From positions 6,448,001-6,512,000 of the forward strand of contig NZ_LT594324.1 of assembly GCF_900089605.1 (NCBI RefSeq): DNA of 64,000 bases, written 5' to 3'. Both the position numbers and the translations under genes were made by a program. The notes beneath the pieces were generated by a model. That model saw only the letters and a list, made by a program, of their open reading frames with translations. It searched no databases and was not told where the DNA came from. How positions within the stretch are numbered: position 1 is the stretch's first letter; each line of letters begins with the position of its first letter. Positions 51,650-59,391 of this stretch are shown piece after piece. This stretch comes from Micromonospora narathiwatensis. Its GTDB lineage: Bacteria > Actinomycetota > Actinomycetes > Mycobacteriales > Micromonosporaceae.

Positions 51650-52858
51650 TCAGGGCGTGGCGAGCGCCTCGGTCGGGGCGAGGCGGGAGGCCCGGATCGC
51701 CGGGTACAGCCCGGCGAGGGCACCGATCAGCAGGGTCGCACCGACCCCGCCGCCCACCGCCCACGCCGGCACCACCGTCGGCCACGACTGCGAGAACGCG
51801 TAGCCGGCGGTCACCCCGCTGCCCAGCAGCACCCCACCGAGCCCGCCGAGGGCGGACAGCAGCAACGACTCGGCCAGGAACTGGGTGCGTACCTGGCCGC
51901 GGGTCGCGCCGAGCGAACGGCGCAGGCCGATCTCCGGCCGCCGTTCCAGCACCGAGATGACCATCGTGTTCGCCACCCCGACGCCGCCGACCAGGAGGGC
52001 GACCGCGCCGAGACCGAGCAGCAGCCCGGTGAACGCCTCGTCGGTGGCCTGCTTCGCGGCGAGCGCGTCGGAGGGCCGGGACACCTTCACCTCGTTCGGC
52101 GCCTCCGGGTTCGCCGTCGCGCCGAGCACCGCCCGGACCGCCTCGACCGCCGTGTCCGCCGTCCGGGCGTACACCGTGGTCGGATGCCCGTCGAAGCCCA
52201 GGTACGACGCGGCCGCGTCCCAGCCGACCAGCGCGGACAGGTCCAGCTCCGGGGCCAGCGGCGCGGGAGCCAGGATCCCCACGACGGTGAACCAACGCCC
52301 GCCGAGCTGCACCTGCACGTCCGGCCCGGCGGCGCCGACCCCGAGCCGCCGCGCCGTGGTGGCGCCGAGCACCACCGCCGGGTAGCGGGCGGTCGCCGCG
52401 TTCAGCCAGGTGCCGCTGACCACCTCCAGCCCCACCGTGTCCCGCAGCTCCAGGCTGACCGCCCGGGCGGCGATCCCACCGCTCTCACCCCGGGCGATCA
52501 AATCCGACCGGTACACCCTCGAATCGGAGAGCAGCCCGGTGGCGGCGACCGTACGCACCGGCCCGATCCGCCCGATCATCGCCACCGACTCCGTCGGCAA
52601 CTGGGCGTCGCCGCCGAAGAGCCCGCTGCCCGGGGCGACGGTGAGCAGGTTGGTGCCGAGCTGCGCGAGCGTACGGTCCAGGTCCGCCCGCGACGACGCG
52701 GAGATCCCGACGACCGAGACCATGGCGGCGATCCCGATCGCGATGCCCAGCGCGGACAGGACGGCCCGCAGCGGCCGGGTACGCAACCCGACGCCGCCGA
52801 CCCGCACGATGTCCCGCGGCCGCATCCGGGCGGGCACCAGCCTGACCCGCTCGCTCAT
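51650..52858 (-). CDS. MacB-like ABC transporter permease
   Basis: The 402-aa protein has an N-terminal membrane helix ([23 protein letters not shown]) and a large external domain (about 50-270). Three C-terminal helices follow: [44 protein letters not shown] and [47 protein letters not shown] is the coupling segment of MacB/FtsX-type permeases. It overlaps the ATPase gene (ATGA). With the adaptor and ATPase it should form a mechanotransmission-type exporter, not a classic translocating channel; the substrate is unknown. Confidence 0.93.
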   Translation of the reverse strand: MSERVRLVPARMRPRDIVRVGGVGLRTRPLRAVLSALGIAIGIAAMVSVVGISASSRADLDRTLAQLGTNLLTVAPGSGLFGGDAQLPTESVAMIGRIGPVRTVAATGLLSDSRVYRSDLIARGESGGIAARAVSLELRDTVGLEVVSGTWLNAATARYPAVVLGATTARRLGVGAAGPDVQVQLGGRWFTVVGILAPAPLAPELDLSALVGWDAAASYLGFDGHPTTVYARTADTAVEAVRAVLGATANPEAPNEVKVSRPSDALAAKQATDEAFTGLLLGLGAVALLVGGVGVANTMVISVLERRPEIGLRRSLGATRGQVRTQFLAESLLLSALGGLGGVLLGSGVTAGYAFSQSWPTVVPAWAVGGGVGATLLIGALAGLYPAIRASRLAPTEALATP

Positions 52859-53550
52859 GCCGGCACCCCCACGGAACGCTGGTCGGCCACGATCCGGCCG
52901 TCCCGCATCTGCACCCGCCGGGGCAGCTCGGCCGCGATCTCCAGATCGTGGGTGATCACCACGATGGTGGTCCCGGCCTCGTGCAGCTCGCGCAGCAGCG
53001 CCAGCACCCCGGCACCCGACGCGGAGTCCAGGTTGCCGGTCGGCTCGTCGGCCAGCAGCAGCGCGGGCGCACCCACCACGGCGCGGGCGATCGCCACCCG
53101 CTGCCGTTCGCCGCCGGACAGCTCGTGCGGCCGGTGGTCGAGCCGGTGCCCCAGCCCGACCCGGACCAGCGCGGCCTCCGCGCGCCGCCGCCGCTCCCGC
53201 AGGGGTACGCCCGAGTAGAGCAGCCCGTCGGCCACGTTGTCCCGCACCGGCACGTTCGCGGCGAGGTGGAACTGCTGGAAGACGAAGCCGATCCGGGACG
53301 ACCGGAGCGCGGAGAGCTGTCGATCGGCGAGGCCCGCCACGTCGTACCCGTCGATGCGTACCTGGCCCGAGGAGGGCCGGTCCAGGGTGCCGATCAGGTG
53401 CAGCATGGTCGACTTGCCTGACCCGGAAGGGCCGACGATGGCGACCAACTCGCCGTACCGGACGGTCAGCGAGACCCCGTCGAGGGCTCGTACCCCGCCG
53501 GGGTAGACCTTGCTCACCTCGGCCAGCTCGACAACCGCGCCGCCGGTCAC
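52855..53550 (-). CDS. ABC transporter ATPase (MacB/LolD-type)
   Basis: The 231-aa protein has Walker [14 protein letters not shown] and the Q-loop region GFVFQQFHL. The signature is [14 protein letters not shown], Walker B and D-loop [12 protein letters not shown], and the H-loop VVITHD. All ATP-hydrolysis residues are present. Its GTG start overlaps the adaptor stop (GTGA) and its stop overlaps the permease start (ATGA). It powers the exporter at the inner face of the membrane. Confidence 0.95.
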   Translation of the reverse strand: MTGGAVVELAEVSKVYPGGVRALDGVSLTVRYGELVAIVGPSGSGKSTMLHLIGTLDRPSSGQVRIDGYDVAGLADRQLSALRSSRIGFVFQQFHLAANVPVRDNVADGLLYSGVPLRERRRRAEAALVRVGLGHRLDHRPHELSGGERQRVAIARAVVGAPALLLADEPTGNLDSASGAGVLALLRELHEAGTTIVVITHDLEIAAELPRRVQMRDGRIVADQRSVGVPA

Positions 53551-54827
53551 GTCGGCATCCCCACCGTCGCGCCCTCGGCCAGCTCGGCACCGGAGACCTC
53601 CACCCGGCCGGACGCGAACAGCCCGGTCTCGACCGCGACGATCCGGGTGCTGGCGCCCTCGACCAACTGCACGCCGTACCCGCCCTCGGCCAGTGCCAGC
53701 AGCGCGGCGACCGGCACGGTCAGCACGTCCGGACGCTCGGCGGCGGTGAACGCCACCTTGGCCGAGGCCTGCTCGAAGCCGGTCAGCGCCTTCGGATCGG
53801 CCACGGTCACGGTGACCTCGATCTTGGTCTCCGGTTCGCTGGAGCCACCCGCCCCGCCGCTGCCGGTCTCGATCACCGTCTCGGTGCCGGTGATCGTTCC
53901 GGGAACCTCCTTGCCGTTGGGGAGCGAGACGCTCACCTTGGCGCCCCGCTTCGCCAGCCGCTCGTCGTCGACGGCCAGGGAGACCGTGACCACCCGGGCG
54001 GTGCCCGTGTAGCTGAGCACCGCCTGGCCGGGCTGCGCCGGGTCGCCGAGTTCCGCCTTGTGGCTGTCCACCCGGACCGCCCCGTCGGCGTAGACCACCC
54101 GGCCCAGCTCGACCCGGCCGGTCTCGGGCAGGCCCAGGTCCTCCTGCCAGTGCCGCACCGCGTCCGCCGTGGCCGAGGTGTAGTCGTCGTCCACGGTGAA
54201 CCCGGTGTAGCCCAGCGCCTTCAGGTTCTGTTCGAACTGCCGCACGTCGGCGCCGGACATGCCGGGCCCCAGCGTCCGGTACGCCGGCAGCGAGCCGTAC
54301 AGCAGCACCACCTTGGCGTCGTCGACCGCGAACAGCGGCTTGCCCCGGGTCACCTGGCTGCCGGTGGCGGCCAGCGAGGTGAGGGTGCCGGCCGTGCGCA
54401 GCGTCGCGCTGTGCGTGGCACCGTAGCCGAGTTCCCCGTCGAAGCTCTCCGAGTCGACCAGGGTCTGCCGGGTGACCTGGGCGGTCGCCGGCGGCAGCCC
54501 GCCGCTGGCCGCCGTACCCCCGGTGCGCCCGTCGGCCCCGACCGCGACCGCGGCCCCCGCGGCGGCGGCGACCACCACCGCGGAGGCGATCACCAACGGG
54601 GTACGCGCGCGGCGGCGGCGACGTTTCCGCCCGCCGCCCACCAGCGCCGTTCCGGCCGGCGCGGTCGTGGCCGGTGCCAGCTCGGCCGGCATGGTGGTGC
54701 CGGCGCTCACTGAGCCCTCGGTTCGCGACTGCGGGGCTCGCAGACCCGGCTCACTCCTCGCGCTCGCGGTGTCGGTCTCCGTTCCCGACTGCGGGGCTCG
54801 CAGACCCGGCTCACTCCTCGCGCTCAC
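53547..54827 (-). CDS. Periplasmic-adaptor-like (HlyD/MacA-type) protein with peptidoglycan-binding domain
   Basis: The product is 426 aa from the GTG at 54827, or 387 aa from a GTG at 54710. One membrane helix ([22 protein letters not shown]) is followed by a beta domain and a PG_binding_1-like domain ([47 protein letters not shown]). Further beta-barrel parts follow ([34 protein letters not shown]). It is the actinobacterial counterpart of MacA and links the ABC permease to the cell wall. A 60-bp-period repeat lies at its start and encodes two copies of [12 protein letters not shown]. Both starts have GAGG-type sites; 54827 overlaps the lipoprotein stop (GTGA), whereas 54710 would skip the repeat. 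Confidence 0.87.
   Translation of the reverse strand: MSARSEPGLRAPQSGTETDTASARSEPGLRAPQSRTEGSVSAGTTMPAELAPATTAPAGTALVGGGRKRRRRRARTPLVIASAVVVAAAAGAAVAVGADGRTGGTAASGGLPPATAQVTRQTLVDSESFDGELGYGATHSATLRTAGTLTSLAATGSQVTRGKPLFAVDDAKVVLLYGSLPAYRTLGPGMSGADVRQFEQNLKALGYTGFTVDDDYTSATADAVRHWQEDLGLPETGRVELGRVVYADGAVRVDSHKAELGDPAQPGQAVLSYTGTARVVTVSLAVDDERLAKRGAKVSVSLPNGKEVPGTITGTETVIETGSGGAGGSSEPETKIEVTVTVADPKALTGFEQASAKVAFTAAERPDVLTVPVAALLALAEGGYGVQLVEGASTRIVAVETGLFASGRVEVSGAELAEGATVGMPT
54721..54825. repeat. 60-bp-period tandem repeat at the adaptor gene start
   Basis: Two 45-bp copies (54721-54765 and 54781-54825) differ by one base and are exactly 60 bp apart. On the coding strand each encodes [13 protein letters not shown] in frame, beginning with the GTGAGCGC that also forms the start codon region at 54827 and, nearly, at 54710. 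From memory, similar [20 protein letters not shown] repeats are dispersed in Micromonospora genomes; this should be verified. Confidence 0.8.
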
Positions 54828-55378
54828 TGGGTCCTCTTCATCATCAGCGGCGTGTCGCCCTGCCGGCACTTCTCCAGCGCGGCCTTCGCCGTCGGGCTCT
54901 CCGGGTCGAAGCCGGCGTCGCCCTTGATTTCGAGGGCGCCGTCGGGACCCGGGTCCGGGAAGTTCGGCACCCCGTTCTCCCGCATGCACCGGGCGAGCTG
55001 GCGCACCCGCTCCACCTGCTCCGGGTCGAGCTTGACCGCCTTGCCCCCGTTGGGCATCAGGTCGCGGCACTTCTCCACGGCCGCCTGCGCCTTCTCCCGG
55101 TCCTGTCCGGCCGGAATGCGGATGCGGAATCCGCCGCCCTCGCCGGGCTCCGGGTCCGGGAAGTCGGGCATCCCGTTCTCCCGCATGCACTTGGCGAACT
55201 CGCGCTGCCGGTCCTCGTCGCTGACCTGCACCACGCTCGCGCTGGGCGAGGCAGTGGCGGTGCCGCCGCCGGCCGTGGCCACCTGCTCCCGGTCCTGATC
55301 GGTACCCGCGCAGCCGGTGACCGAGAGCCCGAGCAGCAGGGGCAGGACGAGCAGTGATCTTGACGCCCGTAGGCGCAT
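54824..55378 (-). CDS. Lipoprotein with duplicated CMRENG motif
   Basis: The 184-aa precursor has a lipoprotein signal with the lipobox SVTGCAG (Cys23). The mature part contains two similar blocks: REFAKCMRENGMPDFPDPEPGEGGGFRI (about 59-86) and RQLARCMRENGVPNFPDPGPDGALEIKG. Each is followed by a helix ending in AVEKCR or ALEKCR. The four Cys could form two disulfides. It is the first gene of the export operon and overlaps the adaptor gene by GTGA, so it probably is a surface partner or substrate-binding part of the exporter (inference). Confidence 0.85.
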   Translation of the reverse strand: MRLRASRSLLVLPLLLGLSVTGCAGTDQDREQVATAGGGTATASPSASVVQVSDEDRQREFAKCMRENGMPDFPDPEPGEGGGFRIRIPAGQDREKAQAAVEKCRDLMPNGGKAVKLDPEQVERVRQLARCMRENGVPNFPDPGPDGALEIKGDAGFDPESPTAKAALEKCRQGDTPLMMKRTQ

Positions 55379-55509
55379 GGCACAACTCCTTCCTCGCGGT
55401 CGGCGCGGATCGCCGGCCGGTAGGGACGAGTTGACCGCAGCGGCGGTATCCGGGGCGTAACCGTCGGCGTTAACGGCGGTGTTATCCAGGACCGGGGCAC
55501 CATGGGACG

Positions 55510-56166
55510 GTGCGAGTGCTTGTGGTCGAGGACGAGACGCTGCTGGCCGACTCCATCGCCGAGTGGCTGCGCCGGGAGTCGTTCGCGGTGGACATCGCGT
55601 ACGACGGTGACGCCGCCCTGGAACGGCTCGGCGTCACCGACTACGACGTCGTGGTGCTCGACCGGGACCTGCCGGTGGTGCACGGCGACGACGTCTGTCG
55701 GGCGGTGGTGGACAGCGGCGTCGAGACGCGGGTGCTGATGCTGACCGCCGCCGCCGCGGTACGCGACCGGGTGGCCGGCCTGGCCCTGGGCGCCGACGAC
55801 TACCTGGTCAAACCGTTCGCGCTGGTCGAACTGTCGGCCCGGGTGCACGCGCTGAGCCGCCGGGCCCGGCCGGCGGTCCCCCCGAAGCTGAGCCGGGCCG
55901 GCATCGTGGTCGACCCGGCCCGGCGGGAGGTCCACCGCGACGGCCGGTACGTCGCGCTGTCCCGCAAGGAGTTCGCGGTGCTGGCGGAGCTGGTACGGGC
56001 CGGCGGTGCGGTGGTCTCCGCAGAGCAGTTGCTGGAGCGGGCCTGGGACGAGCACATCGACCCGTTCACCAACGTGGTGCGGGTGACCGTGATGAAGCTG
56101 CGCCGCAAACTCGGCGACCCGCAGGTGGTCGAGACGGTGCCGGGAGTGGGGTATCAGATCCGGTGA
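55510..56166 (+). CDS. OmpR/PhoB-type response regulator
   Basis: The 218-aa protein has a receiver domain with the acidic pocket VEDE, phospho-acceptor Asp51 in VVLDRDLP, Thr79 region MLTA and Lys101 in YLVKPF. The OmpR-type winged helix includes LSRKEFAVLAELVRAGGAVVSAEQLLERAW and TNVVRVTVMKLRRKLGDP. It is divergent from the export operon (131-bp spacer) and overlaps the kinase gene (GTGA), so it likely controls that operon. The GTG start has no strong ribosome site. Confidence 0.95.
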   Translation: MRVLVVEDETLLADSIAEWLRRESFAVDIAYDGDAALERLGVTDYDVVVLDRDLPVVHGDDVCRAVVDSGVETRVLMLTAAAAVRDRVAGLALGADDYLVKPFALVELSARVHALSRRARPAVPPKLSRAGIVVDPARREVHRDGRYVALSRKEFAVLAELVRAGGAVVSAEQLLERAWDEHIDPFTNVVRVTVMKLRRKLGDPQVVETVPGVGYQIR

Positions 56167-57431
56167 AGCGACTGACCATCCGCGCGCGCCTGACCCTGGT
56201 CCACGGCGGCCTCCTGCTGCTCGCCGGCACCATTCTGCTCGGCGTCACGTACGTTCTGGTCGACCAGCGGCTACGGCAGCCGTTGAACGGTGTCTTCGCC
56301 CGGGCCCAGGTCGTCCAGACGAACCCGCTCGGCAAGCTGCCCAACCCGAGCGGCGCGGCCGAACAGGTGCGGATCCTGCTCCAGGAGGCCCAGGACGAGG
56401 CCAAGCGGACGGCCCTGGAGTCGCTGCTCACCCAGGGTGGCGTCGCGTTGCTGCTGATCTCTGCGGTCGCCCTCGGCTTCGGCTGGTTGATCGCCGGGCG
56501 GGCGCTGCAACCGCTGCACCAGATCACCGGCACCGCCCGGCGGATCGCCGATGCCGGCGCGGCCGGGCGGGGCCTGCACGAGCGGATCGCGCTGCACGGC
56601 CCCCGGGACGAGGTGAAGGAGCTGGCCGACACGTTCGACCTGATGCTGGAGCGGCTCGACCGGTCCTTCGACGGCCAGCGGCGGTTCGTGGCGAACGCGT
56701 CGCACGAACTGCGTACGCCGCTGGCGCTCAACCGGTCGCTGCTGGAGGTGGCGATGTCCCGGCCGGGCGCCCCGGCCGAGCTGCGGCAGCTCGGTGAGAC
56801 CCTGCTGGCGATTAACGAACGTCACGAGCGGCTCATCGACGGGCTGCTCACCCTCGCCGACTCCGAGCAGCAGGTGGTCGACCGTAACCCGGTGGACCTC
56901 GCCGAGATCGCCGGACACGTCCTCGACCAGGCGGCCGGTGCGCCGGAGCTGACCGTACGCCGGCGGCTCGCGCCCGCCCCCACGGTCGGTGACCCGGTGC
57001 TGCTGGAGCGGCTGACGCAGAACCTGGTGGAGAACGCGGTCCGGCACAACCTGCCGGCCGGCGGCGAGATCGAGGTCAGCACCGGCCTTGTCGACGGTCG
57101 CGCCACCCTGGTGGTCGCGAACACCGGCCCCGTGGTGCCCAGCTACGACATCGAGACGATCTTCCAACCGTTCCGGCGGCTACGCCACGAGCGCGTGGCC
57201 GGCCCTCGGTCGAACGCCGACCGCGGCCGCGCCGACGACCGGGCCGGTGCCGGACGCGGTTTCGGGCTCGGCCTGTCGATCGTGCGGGCGGTGGCCCAGG
57301 CGCACGGCGGCACCGTGCACGCCTACCCCCGTAACGGCGGTGGACTCGTCGTGACCGCGATCCTGCCACCGCCGAACGCGAGCGTTCCCGCGCAACCGGC
57401 GCGACCGCTGCCCGCCGTGACCCACGGCTGA
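56163..57431 (+). CDS. Sensor histidine kinase
   Basis: The 422-aa membrane protein has two helices (LVHGGLLLLAGTILLGVTYVLV and GVALLLISAVALGFGWLIAG) around a short external loop of about 55 residues. A HAMP-like segment follows (LQPLHQITGTARRIA). HisKA holds phospho-acceptor His181 in NASHELRTPLAL. The ATPase part has N-box QNLVENAVRHN and G-box GFGLGLSIVRAVAQAHGG. Its start overlaps the response regulator stop. The signal could be an envelope stress handled by the adjacent exporter. Confidence 0.95.
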   Translation: MKRLTIRARLTLVHGGLLLLAGTILLGVTYVLVDQRLRQPLNGVFARAQVVQTNPLGKLPNPSGAAEQVRILLQEAQDEAKRTALESLLTQGGVALLLISAVALGFGWLIAGRALQPLHQITGTARRIADAGAAGRGLHERIALHGPRDEVKELADTFDLMLERLDRSFDGQRRFVANASHELRTPLALNRSLLEVAMSRPGAPAELRQLGETLLAINERHERLIDGLLTLADSEQQVVDRNPVDLAEIAGHVLDQAAGAPELTVRRRLAPAPTVGDPVLLERLTQNLVENAVRHNLPAGGEIEVSTGLVDGRATLVVANTGPVVPSYDIETIFQPFRRLRHERVAGPRSNADRGRADDRAGAGRGFGLGLSIVRAVAQAHGGTVHAYPRNGGGLVVTAILPPPNASVPAQPARPLPAVTHG

Positions 57432-57586
57432 CGGCCGCCACCCGCACCGACCGGTGCCGCCCATCCTGGACCGGCGCGGTGGTGTGCCGGCCGGACCACA
57501 GGCAGGGCGGCGGACCCGAACCGGATCCATGTAACGGACTTATCCGTAAGGTCCACCTTGACTGGCGTAAATCGGGCCACCGTTGC

Positions 57587-57592
57587 TAGCCT
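57587..57592 (+). promoter_or_regulatory. Candidate -10 box in the spacer
   Basis: TAGCCT is followed by five bases and ATG (57598). The spacing agrees with a leaderless transcript. A TTGACT at 57558-57563 is too far upstream (23 bp) to be a matching -35. Confidence 0.4.
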
Positions 57593-57643
57593 GACGCATG
57601 GACCGGCGACGTTGCCATGTGGTCGCGACGGCAGGAGACAAGC

Positions 57644-57751
57644 ATGGCGAGACGATGGAAACCGCATCCCGCTGCCACCATCGGCCGGCCACTCGGCCGC
57701 CGGCCGCTGAGGTCGGATCCGGTGCCCCCGTGGTCACCGGACGCCGCCTGA
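57644..57751 (+). CDS. Small basic peptide ORF (35 aa)
   Basis: AGGAGA stands seven bases before an ATG that opens a 35-aa, Arg/Pro-rich peptide (MARRWKPHPAATIGRPL...). It contains no Cys, no membrane span and no recognisable motif. It is supported only by the ribosome site and the nearby -10 box, and may be a leader peptide or spurious. Confidence 0.3.
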   Translation: MARRWKPHPAATIGRPLGRRPLRSDPVPPWSPDAA

Positions 57752-58090
57752 CCGACACCTGATCCGGGCGTCGCCCCGGCCGGCATCGACGTCGGCTGAC
57801 TGCCTCCACCGGGCTTCGGGCACCGCGACCGCAGGTGCTCCGGTCGGCCGCCGGTACGCCCGCAGCGTCGTGGGTCCCGGTGACGCCATCTCAACGTTCA
57901 CCGGCGGGTCGAGCGGCCGTAGCCCGGCCGGGTGCCATCCAACTGGGCCGGGCACATCCGCCCGTGATCCCGGCTCGCATCTTGCTCGTCCGTATCCGGC
58001 TCGCTTTTCGCGGGTGGCTGTCGCCGTCTTCCGGTGACCCTCCACTGGCAGAAGAAGCGGGCCGGGCACACCCAGAGAGGGGAAGGAACC

Positions 58091-58840
58091 ATGACCGGTC
58101 AACTTGCCGGCAGGAACGTCATCGTCACCGGAGGAACCCGGGGCATCGGTCGGCAACTCACCCTCGGCCTGGCCGCCGCCGGAGCGAATGTGGTCGCCTG
58201 CTACCGGACCGAGGGTGGGCACATCGAAGCGCTCGCCCAGCAACTGAAGGAGACGCCCGGCGGCCATCGGCTGATCCGGGCCGACGTGACCGACGCGGAG
58301 GACGTCGACCGGCTCGCCGACGAGGCGCGGAGCACCTACCGGACGATCCACGGTGTGGTGCACAACGCAGGGGTGATCAGCCAGGTGCCGTTCGGCGAAC
58401 TGACCTCCCAGGAGTGGCGTCGGGTGGTGGACACCAGCCTCACCGCGGCCTACCTCGTTGTCAACAAGGTGCTGCCGCTGATGACCGCGGGCTCCTCGGT
58501 GGTGGTCATCGGCTCCCGGGCGGCCATGGTCGGGATCCCGCGGCGGGCGCACTACACGGCGGCGAAGGCCGGCCTCGTCGGGCTGATGCGCTCGCTGGCC
58601 AAGGAACTGGGCCCGCGGGGCATCCGGGTCAACGTGGTCTCCCCGGGCACGATCGAAACCGAGGAGGCGGCGCGGGACTCCTCGGAGCAGCGCCGGGCGC
58701 AGGTCGAACGCCACACCCAGATGATCGCGTTGCGGCGCTACGGACGGCCGGAGGAGGTGGCCAACGCGGTGATCTTCCTGCTCGGCGACCAGTCCTCGTA
58801 CGTCGCCGGAGAGACCCTGCACGTCGACGGCGGCATCTGA
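58091..58840 (+). CDS. SDR-family oxidoreductase (FabG-like)
   Basis: The 249-aa protein has RNVIVTGGTRGIGRQLTLGLAAAGANVV, HNAG in VVHNAGVIS, catalytic Ser in VVIGSRAAMVG, Tyr-x3-Lys in HYTAAKAGLVGLMRSLAKELG and the C-terminal SSYVAGETLHVDGG. All classical SDR residues are present, and the length is typical of 3-oxoacyl-ACP reductase-like enzymes. The substrate is unknown. GGGAAGGA precedes the ATG at 58091; an upstream start at 58034 would add an unlikely 19 residues. Confidence 0.92.
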   Translation: MTGQLAGRNVIVTGGTRGIGRQLTLGLAAAGANVVACYRTEGGHIEALAQQLKETPGGHRLIRADVTDAEDVDRLADEARSTYRTIHGVVHNAGVISQVPFGELTSQEWRRVVDTSLTAAYLVVNKVLPLMTAGSSVVVIGSRAAMVGIPRRAHYTAAKAGLVGLMRSLAKELGPRGIRVNVVSPGTIETEEAARDSSEQRRAQVERHTQMIALRRYGRPEEVANAVIFLLGDQSSYVAGETLHVDGGI

Positions 58841-58921
58841 GCGGGCCGCGCTGGCGCCGAAAACCGGTTCACGCCGCCGCCAATCATCGACACTTCTGTC
58901 AACCTGCCGTCACGCAACGCA

Positions 58922-58950
58922 TTGAACTGATCAGTCTCGATCGATAGCAT
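58922..58950 (+). promoter_or_regulatory. Sigma-70-like promoter for the 73-aa peptide unit
   Basis: TTGAAC (58922-58927) and TAGCAT (58945-58950) are separated by exactly 17 bp. The predicted transcription start near 58957 gives a leader of about 138 bases before the ATG at 59095. Confidence 0.65.
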
Positions 58951-59094
58951 TCGGACCCCTGCGTCACCTCGATGATTCGCGCTGACCGGAACCGGACGCC
59001 CCACGGCCGCCGCCGGGCCGCCTTCCACAGCGCTTCCACAGCCTGCCGGCACAGTTGGCGTCAGTCGCTCTCAATCCCGGCTGGGGAAGGACGG

Positions 59095-59316
59095 ATGTTC
59101 AACGTCACCACCGTGCGCCAGGGCACCCGGTCGACCCTCGCCACGGGCGGCCACAACCTCGCCTACCGGCCGCTGCACCAGCACGACGACAGCGTCCGGG
59201 CGCGGCGCGACCAACTGCTCAGCGGGCCGTTCCAGCAGCGGTTCGACGCCGGCGCGGGCACGCGGGCGGGCGTCGCGGCGACATCCGACGAGGTCGACAA
59301 GGAGGCCACCGACTGA
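59095..59316 (+). CDS. 73-aa hypothetical peptide in its own transcription unit
   Basis: The protein starts MFNVTTVRQGTRSTLATGG and is hydrophilic, with a His-rich middle (YRPLHQHDDSV), a basic stretch and an acidic end (TSDEVDKEATD). It has no Cys, no membrane span and no signal peptide. A good ribosome site (GGGGAAGGA) precedes the ATG, a 17-bp-spaced promoter lies 145 bases upstream and a hairpin follows the stop. I do not recognise the family. It is convergent with the AfsR-type gene, a position reminiscent of small AfsR-linked proteins, without sequence support. Confidence 0.6.
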   Translation: MFNVTTVRQGTRSTLATGGHNLAYRPLHQHDDSVRARRDQLLSGPFQQRFDAGAGTRAGVAATSDEVDKEATD

Positions 59317-59344
59317 ACACTCCCGACGACCTCGTCCACCCGAC

Positions 59345-59378
59345 GGTGCCGCACCTGGGGACGGGGGGGTGCGGCACC
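59345..59378. terminator. Bidirectional terminator between the 73-aa peptide and AfsR-type genes
   Basis: Perfect 11-bp arms (59345-59355, 59368-59378) around a 12-base loop, between two convergent stops. Confidence 0.75.
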
Positions 59379-59391
59379 TCACGGACGGCCC

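Larger units (their letters stand above)
57432..58090. other. Long spacer with small ORFs and a candidate leaderless start
   Basis: No full-size gene is supportable. The spacer holds TAGCCT at 57587-57592, five bases before an ATG at 57598 that could begin a leaderless 54-codon frame, and a 35-codon frame with a good ribosome site at 57644. From 57752 to 58090 nothing convincing is seen until the ribosome site of the SDR. Confidence 0.5.
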
